Shown in pieces: positions 5,532 through 9,983 of a stretch of 9,983 nt of DNA; positions within the stretch are counted from its first letter, which is position 1, and the number at the start of each line of letters is the position of its first letter. A program made the position numbers and the translations under genes. This DNA comes from Extensimonas sp963708545. GTDB lineage: Bacteria > Pseudomonadota > Gammaproteobacteria > Burkholderiales > Burkholderiaceae_C. The notes beneath the pieces were generated by a model that was not told where the DNA came from, did no database searches, and saw only the letters and a list, made by a program, of their open reading frames with translations. The stretch covers positions 1-9,983 of the forward strand of contig CAVPUD010000097.1 of NCBI GenBank assembly GCA_963708545.1. Reading direction: 5' to 3'.

Positions 5532-6336
5532 CGTCCTCGACAAGATTGTCGCCGTGAAGCGCGAAGAAGTGGCTGCCGGGCGCAAGAAGATGCCGCTTTC
5601 GGCGATGCGTGCCGACGCCGAGAGCCGCGTGCTCACGCGCGACTTCGTGGGCGCGCTGCGCGCCAAGATCGCCGCAGGCCAAGCCGCGGTGATCGCCGAA
5701 ATTAAAAAAGCCAGCCCGAGCAAGGGCGTGCTGCGCGCCGACTTCATCCCCGCCGACATCGCGCAAAGCTACGCCGTGGGCAACACCGACCGCGGCGGCA
5801 AGGTCAGCGCGGCCTGCCTGTCGGTGCTGACCGACAAGCAGTTTTTCCAGGGCAGCATCGATTACCTCAAGCAGGCGCGCGCCAGCTGCACCTTGCCCGT
5901 GCTGCGCAAGGACTTCATCATCGACGCCTGGCAGGTCTATGAGGCGCGCGCAATCGGCGCCGATGCAATCTTGCTCATCGCCGCGTGCCTGGACGACGCG
6001 CAGATGGTCGAGTTCGAGGCCATCGCGCAAAGCCTGGGCATGGCCGTGCTGGTCGAGGTGCACGACCAGCCCGAACTCGAGCGCGCGCTGCGCCTGCGAA
6101 CGCCGCTGATCGGCGTCAACAACCGCAACCTGCGCACTTTCGAGGTGTCGCTCGAGACCACACTGAGCATGCTGCCCCAGGTGCCCGCCGAGCGTTTGCT
6201 CGTCACCGAAAGCGGCATCGCCACGCGCGCCGACGTTGAGTGCCTGCGCGCCGCGGGCGTGCAGGCCTTCCTCGTGGGCGAAGCCTTCATGCGCGCGGCC
6301 GAGCCCGGCGAGGCGCTCGCAGAGCTGTTTGCCTGA
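5524..6336 (+). CDS. trpC: Indole-3-glycerol phosphate synthase
   Basis: TrpC closes the ring of CdRP to form indole-3-glycerol phosphate with loss of CO2. The product has 270 residues, usual for single-function TrpC, and is a TIM barrel. Motifs seen: VIAEIKKASPSKG (Glu59, catalytic Lys61), ACLSVLTDKQFFQGS, PVLRKDFIID (catalytic Lys129), GADAILLIAACL, VLVEVHD (Glu178), IGVNNRNLRTFEV (Asn200), LLVTESGI (Glu229) and AFLVGEAFMRA. A few extra residues (NTDRGGKVS, 87-95) lie before strand 3. The start ATG 5524 has AAGGAG at 5508-5513, ten bases upstream. It overlaps the stop of the preceding membrane-tail frame. Tryptophan synthase genes (trpFBA) are not in this window, as is common where they sit in a separate operon. 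Confidence 0.95.
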   Translation: MSNVLDKIVAVKREEVAAGRKKMPLSAMRADAESRVLTRDFVGALRAKIAAGQAAVIAEIKKASPSKGVLRADFIPADIAQSYAVGNTDRGGKVSAACLSVLTDKQFFQGSIDYLKQARASCTLPVLRKDFIIDAWQVYEARAIGADAILLIAACLDDAQMVEFEAIAQSLGMAVLVEVHDQPELERALRLRTPLIGVNNRNLRTFEVSLETTLSMLPQVPAERLLVTESGIATRADVECLRAAGVQAFLVGEAFMRAAEPGEALAELFA

Positions 6337-6350
6337 TCGGTGTGCCTTTG

Positions 6351-6411
6351 TTAGCTATTACATAGATAGCTACTTGTGCTTATCCAGAATGCGCAAAAGC
6401 CCATTTTGACC
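6351..6411. repeat. Second, diverged copy of the dispersed hairpin repeat between trpC and ung
   Basis: TTAGCTATTACATAGATAGC, followed by TACTTGTGC, a TTATCCAGAAT loop and GCGCAA, then AAGCCCATTTTGACC, shows the same layout as the copy in the exporter gene: an AGCTATnnn start, GATAGCT, a short imperfect stem (TTGTGC/GCGCAA) and a T-rich GCCCATTTTGACC end. It fills the gap between the trpC stop and the ung start almost completely. It could form a weak hairpin in the mRNA, but there is no T-run that would make it a standard terminator. Membership in the family is by pattern memory. Confidence 0.55.
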
Positions 6412-6419
6412 ATGAAACC

Positions 6420-7139
6420 ATGAACTCCGCGTCGCCCGCTCCCACCCAGTTGCAAAGCGCCAACCCCGCCGACTGGCCTGTGGCGCCGGGTTGGCGGCCG
6501 CTCGTCGATGCGTTTTTTGCGAGCCCCACGGGGCAGAACTTGCTGCGCTTTTTGCAGGCGCGGCTGGACGCCGGCGCGACCATCTTCCCGCCGCAGCCGC
6601 TGCGCGCGCTCGAACTCACGCCGCCCGAGGCGGTGCGCGTGGTGATCTTGGGGCAAGACCCCTACCACGGGCGCGGCCAGGCCGAGGGGCTGGCGTTTTC
6701 GGTGGCGCCGGGCGTGCCGCTGCCGCCCTCGCTGCGCAACATCTTCCGCGAGTTGCAGCGCGATTTGGGCGTGCCGCCGCCATCCTTTCCGCAGCCCGGC
6801 GGCAGCCTGGCCCATTGGGCGCGCCACGGCGTGCTGCTGCTCAACGCCTGCCTCACCGTGGAAGAAGGCAAGCCCGCGAGCCACGCCGGTAAGGGCTGGG
6901 AGCAGCTCACCGACGCCATCATCCGCCACGTCGCGCAGGGGCCGCGGCCCGTGGTGTTCATGCTCTGGGGCGCGCACGCGCAAAACAAGCGCGCGCTGAT
7001 CGGCAACGACCCGCGCCACCTCGTGCTCACGGCGAATCACCCCTCGCCGCTCTCGGCCGAACGCCCGCCCCAGCCCTTCATAGGCTGCGGCCACTTCAGC
7101 AAAGCGCGCGAGTTTCGCTTGCGGCAGCAGGGGGGTTAA
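6420..7139 (+). CDS. ung: Uracil-DNA glycosylase (family 1)
   Basis: Ung removes uracil from DNA as the first step of base excision repair. The 239-residue product carries all family-1 signatures: VVILGQDPYHGRGQAEGLAFSV with the water-activating Asp80 (GQDPYH), LPPSLRNIFREL, GVLLLNACLTVEEGKPASHAGKGWE (the NxxLTV uracil-contact region with Asn142), VVFMLWGAHAQNK, and TANHPSPLSA with catalytic His207 and the minor-groove loop, then FIGCGHFSKA. The N-terminus has a short Ala/Pro-rich lead. Start ATG 6420 is the first in-frame ATG; an ATG at 6412 hits a stop after three codons. The ribosome site is poor and the start directly follows the dispersed repeat, 83 bases past trpC, so co-transcription with trpC is possible. 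The stop codon forms part of the left TTAAA flank of the element at 7141-7315. Confidence 0.95.
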   Translation: MNSASPAPTQLQSANPADWPVAPGWRPLVDAFFASPTGQNLLRFLQARLDAGATIFPPQPLRALELTPPEAVRVVILGQDPYHGRGQAEGLAFSVAPGVPLPPSLRNIFRELQRDLGVPPPSFPQPGGSLAHWARHGVLLLNACLTVEEGKPASHAGKGWEQLTDAIIRHVAQGPRPVVFMLWGAHAQNKRALIGNDPRHLVLTANHPSPLSAERPPQPFIGCGHFSKAREFRLRQQGG

Positions 7140-7140
7140 A

Positions 7141-7315
7141 CCCAAATTGTCCATTAGGCGGTGCTGCGCACCTACGCGGGCGCTGGCGGACGTCTGACGG
7201 TCATTTTGGCCGCTGCTTCGGCGCCCATGGCACCGGCCCATGGGCTTCTCAGCCGCGACCAAACTGCCACGCCAGCCGCCTCGCCATCATCCCACGTCCT
7301 AATGAACAATCTGGG
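7141..7315. mobile_element. MITE-like element, 175 bp, inverted ends and TTAAA direct flanks
   Basis: The ends are imperfect inverted repeats: CCCAAATTGTCCATTAGG (7141-7158) and CCTAATGAACAATCTGGG (7298-7315) pair at 16 of 18 positions. TTAAA stands directly outside both ends (7136-7140 and 7316-7320), as expected for a 5-bp target duplication. The inside is GC-rich and includes GCCCATGG (7226-7233) and a second GCCCATGGGC nearby, but no transposase; the longest sensible frame is a few dozen codons. The left flank supplies the ung stop codon and the right flank belongs to the T-run of the rpoH terminator. I do not know the parent insertion sequence. Chance pairing is unlikely at this length but transposition is inferred, not shown. 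Confidence 0.55.
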
Positions 7316-7317
7316 TT

Positions 7318-7351
7318 AAAAACACAAAGCGCCGTGACCGGCGCTTTGTGT
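7318..7351 (-). terminator. Rho-independent terminator of rpoH
   Basis: A perfect 13-bp stem ACACAAAGCGCCG (7322-7334) / CGGCGCTTTGTGT (7339-7351) with loop TGAC is followed on the minus strand by five T (complement of A7318-7322). It lies 43 bases past the rpoH stop. There is no T-run on the plus side, so it serves rpoH rather than ung, although a bidirectional effect on ung transcripts is possible. Confidence 0.85.
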
Positions 7352-7393
7352 ATCGGTTTGCAGCCCGCAAAGGCGGCTGCGCTGTCGCTGCCA

Positions 7394-8326
7394 TCAAGCG
7401 TACTGCGCGAGCGCCTTTTTCATCTTCTTCATCGCGGCGACTTCGATCTGGCGGATGCGCTCGGCGCTCACACCATAGACGGCGGCCAGATCATGCAGGG
7501 TCTTGCCGCCCGAGCCGTCGTCGTTGACCTTGAGCCAGCGCTCTTCGACGATGTGGCGGCTGCGCGGGTCCAGCGTCTGCAGCGCGGTGGCGATGCCGTC
7601 GGTGGCCAGCATTTCGCGCTGGCGCGCCTCGATCATCGCGGTGGGCTCGTGCGCCGCGTCGGCCAGGTAGGCGATGGGGCCGAACGCCTGCTCGCCGTCC
7701 TCGCTCGGGGCCGGGTCGAGCAGCACGTCGCCACCGGCCATGCGCGCTTCCATCTCGATGACTTCTTCGCGCTTGACGTTGAGCTGCTGGGCCACGGCGT
7801 TGATCTCGTGCTCCGACAGTGTTTCGCGGTAGGTGTCGGCCTCGGCTGCCTCGGCCTTGAAACCCTGCTTGAGCGAGCGCAGATTGAAGAACAGCTTGCG
7901 CTGCGCCTTGGTCGTCGCCATCTTCACCATGCGCCAGTTGCGCAGGATGTATTCGTGGATCTCGGCCTTGATCCAATGCATGGCGTAGCTCACGAGGCGC
8001 ACGCCCTGGTCGGGGTCGAAGCGTTTCACGGCCTTCATCAGGCCCACGTTGCCTTCCTGGATCAGGTCGCCGTGCGGCAGACCATAGCCGAGGTACTGGC
8101 GCGCGATCGAAACCACCAGGCGCAGGTGCGAGAGCACGAGCCGCCCCGCGGCCTCGATGTCGCCGTGTTCCCTGAACTGGCGGGCGTAGCGCTGCTCTTC
8201 CTCATGAGTGAGCATGGGCAGACGGTTGACTGCGGTGATGTAAGCATCCAGATTCCCCAGCGGCGGCACCACTGCCCAGGGGTTGGCAGGGGCCAGTGCC
8301 GTAGTGCTTGCAGATGCGGTAGTCAT
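7394..8326 (-). CDS. rpoH: RNA polymerase heat-shock sigma factor (sigma-32)
   Basis: RpoH directs RNA polymerase to heat-shock promoters (chaperones, proteases). The 310-residue protein shows the family in order: region 1.2/2.1 (LDAYITAVNRLPMLTHEEEQRYARQF, LVLSHLRLVVSIARQYLGYGLP), region 2.2 core-binding DLIQEGNVGLMKAVKRFDP (87-105), region 2.3/2.4 (GVRLVSYAMHWIKAEIHEYILRNWRMVKMATTK), the RpoH box QRKLFFNLR (142-150) that separates it from other sigma-70 relatives, and region 4.2 with a helix-turn-helix (TLHDLAAVYGVSAERIRQIEVAAMKKMKKAL, 276-305). Length is slightly above the enteric protein because of an N-terminal Ala/Thr-rich lead and an acidic loop near 205-215. Start ATG 8326 has AGAGAGGA about eight bases upstream. 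The upstream region carries a CIRCE operator, so HrcA repression is likely. Confidence 0.96.
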   Translation of the reverse strand: MTTASASTTALAPANPWAVVPPLGNLDAYITAVNRLPMLTHEEEQRYARQFREHGDIEAAGRLVLSHLRLVVSIARQYLGYGLPHGDLIQEGNVGLMKAVKRFDPDQGVRLVSYAMHWIKAEIHEYILRNWRMVKMATTKAQRKLFFNLRSLKQGFKAEAAEADTYRETLSEHEINAVAQQLNVKREEVIEMEARMAGGDVLLDPAPSEDGEQAFGPIAYLADAAHEPTAMIEARQREMLATDGIATALQTLDPRSRHIVEERWLKVNDDGSGGKTLHDLAAVYGVSAERIRQIEVAAMKKMKKALAQYA

Positions 8327-8363
8327 ATCAGGAATCCTCTCTTTCGTGTGCCGACAAGGGATG

Positions 8364-8390
8364 TTAGCACTCGCTTGGACAGAGTGCTAA
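8364..8390 (-). promoter_or_regulatory. CIRCE operator (HrcA binding site) upstream of rpoH
   Basis: TTAGCACTC (8364-8372), nine bases, GAGTGCTAA (8382-8390) is an exact match to the CIRCE consensus TTAGCACTC-N9-GAGTGCTAA, the site of the heat-shock repressor HrcA. It ends 38 bases before the rpoH start codon. On the minus strand the arms contain TTAGCA and, 18 bases on, TAACAT, which could be weak -35 and -10 elements; a bound HrcA would then cover the promoter. It also lies about 180 bases from the divergent flavin-reductase fragment. I did not see a clear sigma-32 promoter here. Confidence 0.93.
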
Positions 8391-8566
8391 GGCCGAAGTT
8401 CCCACGCTCTTGTCCTTCGGTGTCTGGGCGGCCGCAGCGCAGCACCTATTTTGCTGCGGCACAGCAAGCGATGGGGTTTGGGCCTTGTCTGAACTCAAGT
8501 TTTCCGCCGCCGCGGCGCGGGGGTGAAAATCGCTGCACTACCGGGATGCGACGCGCAGGTGTTTCC

Positions 8567-8880
8567 ATGCAGCCATTCAGCCTCAGCAAGGCCTTTACTT
8601 TGATAGAGCCAGGGCCCGTGGTGCTCGTGAGCACCCATGACGCGGGCAAGGACAACGTCATGACCATCTCCTGGACCATGGTGATGGACTTCAGCCCGGT
8701 CTTTGCGATCACCACGGGCGCGTGGAACTACTCCTACCACGCGCTGCGGCACAACCGCGAATGCGTGCTCGCCATCCCCACCGTGGACATGCTCGATGAG
8801 GTGGTCGGCATAGGCACCGACAAGTTCTCCCGCTTCGCGCTGACGCGGGCGCCGGCCCGGTACGTCGCGGCGCCTAGGCT
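8567..8880 (+). pseudogene. Flavin-reductase-like protein, 5' fragment
   Basis: From ATG 8567 (AGG seven bases upstream) the frame gives about 104 residues typical of the FMN-binding flavin reductase/flavoredoxin domain: PGPVVLVSTHDAGKDNVMTISWTMVMDFSPVFAITTG, NYSYHALRHNRECVLAIPTVDMLDEVVGIGT, then DKFSRFALT. The domain is normally about 170-200 residues. After AARYVAAP-like sequence near 8870-8880 homology stops and the frame continues only into the antisense of hicA. In relatives I expect a Cys-Ser-Gly-containing stretch between GIGT and DKF; it seems deleted here in frame. Both defects suggest a dead gene. An upstream in-frame ATG at 8546 is possible. It is divergent from rpoH and its 3' end abuts the hicBA cassette, which may have replaced it. 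Confidence 0.7.
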
Positions 8881-8946
8881 TTTTATTCCGGCGAAGCCGA
8901 CGAGAGCACGGTGCGGCTCGTGGGGGCTGACGGGTAGCTTGGTAGC

Positions 8947-9171
8947 CTATCGATGCGCAAGAAATTCGTCGAGCGGAACGCCGATGTCTCTGGCAATCTG
9001 CCGCAACAAAATAGGTGAAATGTCCCGGCCTGGGTGAAAGGGCACGGTGGTGCATCTGCCGTCGGCGTGGCGAAACTGTTTGTGTGAGCCACGCTGACGT
9101 ATTTGCACGAAGCCCAGTGAGAGAAGAATGCCGACGATCTCGCTCGGCTTGAGAACGGGGATGTTGCCCAT
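8947..9171 (-). CDS. hicA: HicA-family mRNA interferase toxin
   Basis: HicA is a small double-stranded-RNA-binding-fold ribonuclease that cuts mRNA and is held inactive by HicB. From ATG 9171 the product is 74 residues: LKPSEIVGILLSLGFVQIRQRGSHKQFRHADGRCTTVPFHPGRDISPILLRQIARDIGVPLDEFL. The RQRGSHKQF motif carries the catalytic His (residue 30), and the PxHxGRDI...LLRQI stretch is typical. A TTG at 9186 would add five residues and overlap hicB by eight bases; I prefer the ATG, seven bases past the hicB stop. The gene appears intact. It lies downstream of hicB, the reverse of the classical hicA-hicB order, so toxin output depends on read-through from the antitoxin gene. Confidence 0.88.
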   Translation of the reverse strand: MGNIPVLKPSEIVGILLSLGFVQIRQRGSHKQFRHADGRCTTVPFHPGRDISPILLRQIARDIGVPLDEFLAHR

Positions 9172-9178
9172 CGGTTGG

Positions 9179-9388
9179 TTATCCAACCGCCACGTTTTGC
9201 ACTCCTACGAATTCCGACTCCAATTCAGGCTCGCCATCTTCGAGCAGCATGGCGATGACCTCTTGGAGGTTGCGGTGCAGTTCATCGAGTGTCTCTCCTT
9301 GCGCATGCGCACCGGGAAAGCCAGGAACGAAACCCACGAAGAGATTCGTCTGTGGGCACCGTTCTATCACTGCGGAGTAGGTTTTCAT
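9179..9388 (-). CDS. hicB: HicB-family antitoxin, short form
   Basis: HicB binds and blocks HicA. The 69-residue product has the partial RNase-H-like fold: MKTYSAVIERCPQTNLFVGFVPGFPGAHAQGETLDELHRNLQEVIAMLLEDG, with the P-x-FPGAHAQGET turn typical of the family. It ends at residue 69 without a C-terminal ribbon-helix-helix or HTH domain, so DNA binding, if any, is not evident. ATG 9388 has AGGA about seven bases upstream. hicA follows directly. The pair lies between ftsY (same strand, 83 bases upstream) and the broken flavin-reductase gene and probably arrived as a unit. Confidence 0.85.
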   Translation of the reverse strand: MKTYSAVIERCPQTNLFVGFVPGFPGAHAQGETLDELHRNLQEVIAMLLEDGEPELESEFVGVQNVAVG

Positions 9389-9471
9389 GAATGTTCCTGG
9401 TTTTTGCTTCAAGGGCGAAATTATCTGCACCCTTGCTGCCTCAACGTGCGGTGTGTGCTGTTTTGGCCCAC

Positions 9472-9983
9472 TCACCCCAGCAAAGCCTGCGCAAACTCGC
9501 GCGCGTCGAAGGTTTCGAGGTCTTCGAGCTTTTCGCCCACGCCGATGAAATACACGGGCACGGGGCGCTCCTGCGCGATCGCGGCGAGCACGCCGCCCTT
9601 GGCCGTGCCGTCGAGTTTGGTGACGATCAGGCCTGTGAGCTGCAGCGCGTCGTCGAAGGCGCGTACCTGGGCGAGCGCATTCTGGCCGGTGTTGCCGTCG
9701 ATCACGAGCAGCACCTCGTGCGGTGCGCTGGGCTCGGCCTTGCTGATGACGCGGCGGATTTTCTTGAGCTCTTCCATCAGGTGCAGCTGCGTGGGCAGGC
9801 GGCCTGCGGTGTCCACGAGCACCACGTCCTTGCCACGCGCCTTGCCGGCCTGCACGGCGTCGAAGCTCACGGCGGCCGGGTCGCCGCCTTCCTGGCTCAC
9901 GATCTCGACCATGTTGCGGTCGGCCCACACGCCGAGCTGCTCGCGCGCGGCGGCGCGGAAGGTGTCGGCCGCGGCCAGCAGCA
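9472..9983 (-). CDS. ftsY: Signal recognition particle receptor FtsY, C-terminal part (runs off right edge)
   Basis: FtsY is the membrane-associated GTPase that receives SRP-ribosome complexes for insertion of inner-membrane proteins. The last 169 residues of the NG domain are present: LLAAADTFRAAAREQLGVWADR (insertion box/G2), the GGDPAAV loop, VVLVDTAGRL (G3), HEVLLVIDGNTGQNAL, LIVTKLDGTAKGG (G4, TKLD) and VYFIGVGEKLEDLETFD (G5), ending FAQALLG. The P-loop, N domain and acidic N-terminus are beyond the window. The visible part is intact and ends at the normal place. Confidence 0.96.
   Translation of the reverse strand, partial: LLAAADTFRAAAREQLGVWADRNMVEIVSQEGGDPAAVSFDAVQAGKARGKDVVLVDTAGRLPTQLHLMEELKKIRRVISKAEPSAPHEVLLVIDGNTGQNALAQVRAFDDALQLTGLIVTKLDGTAKGGVLAAIAQERPVPVYFIGVGEKLEDLETFDAREFAQALLG

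Noticed and set aside
8391..8566. A sigma-32 promoter or small RNA between rpoH and the flavin-reductase fragment
   Set aside because: No CTTGAAA-type -35 with a matching -10 was found, and no stable hairpin with a T-run; the region is GC-rich with no feature I can support.
7334..9037. A 567-codon open frame on the plus strand
   Set aside because: For most of its length it is the antisense of rpoH, an unmistakable gene. Only the part from 8567 resembles a protein family, and that is listed as the flavin-reductase fragment.
9389..9471. A promoter for hicBA in the ftsY-hicB gap
   Set aside because: On the minus strand TTGAGG and GATAAT are present but only 13 bases apart, too close for a sigma-70 promoter.

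Overview
Most of the window (about 1148 to 9983) reads as high-GC betaproteobacterial DNA, most likely from the Comamonadaceae (Acidovorax/Comamonas/Alicycliphilus type). Three things point there: the trpE-trpG-(lysE)-trpD-trpC-ung order, the rpoH and ftsY protein sequences, and two copies of a short hairpin repeat (AGCTnnTAGCGC...GCGCTAG type) that I recall as scattered through Comamonadaceae genomes. The family assignment is by recognition; no search was run.

The first ~1.1 kb does not match this. It holds the 5' end of a lipoprotein-like gene on the minus strand (1-127), a 249-base intergenic stretch with a promoter-like site and overlapping palindromes, a TadE/TadG-type pilus-assembly protein that looks alphaproteobacterial (377-970), a 14-bp tandem repeat and a strong terminator (1079-1111). 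Directly after that the sequence enters trpE in mid-gene at about 1148. This is either a real rearrangement that destroyed trpE or, more likely, a chimeric join between DNA of two organisms.

The trp block runs left to right: trpE 3' fragment, an in-frame fusion of chorismate mutase (AroQ type) with TrpG, an AT-rich foreign gene of unknown function carrying an RNxxxH motif, a LysE/RhtB-family exporter with a dispersed repeat read through in frame, trpD, a decayed stretch (VapB-type antitoxin tail plus an out-of-frame membrane segment), and trpC. A second dispersed repeat then leads into ung (uracil-DNA glycosylase). Together these genes make anthranilate from chorismate and glutamine and carry it to indole-glycerol phosphate. 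The fused mutase draws on the same chorismate for Phe/Tyr.

After ung lies a 175-bp MITE-like element with 18-bp imperfect inverted ends and TTAAA on both sides. It ends at the terminator of the convergent rpoH gene (minus strand). rpoH, the heat-shock sigma factor, has a perfect CIRCE operator just upstream, suggesting HrcA control of sigma-32. Divergent from rpoH is a 5' fragment of a flavin-reductase-like gene that loses homology near 8880. Next to the break sits a hicB-hicA toxin-antitoxin pair (antitoxin first, minus strand). The window ends in the C-terminal half of ftsY, the signal-recognition-particle receptor GTPase (minus strand, running off the right edge).

The features most worth a second look are the AroQ-TrpG fusion, the foreign RNxxxH gene inside the trp operon, the CIRCE-rpoH pairing, the in-frame repeat in lysE, the MITE-like element, and the trpE junction.
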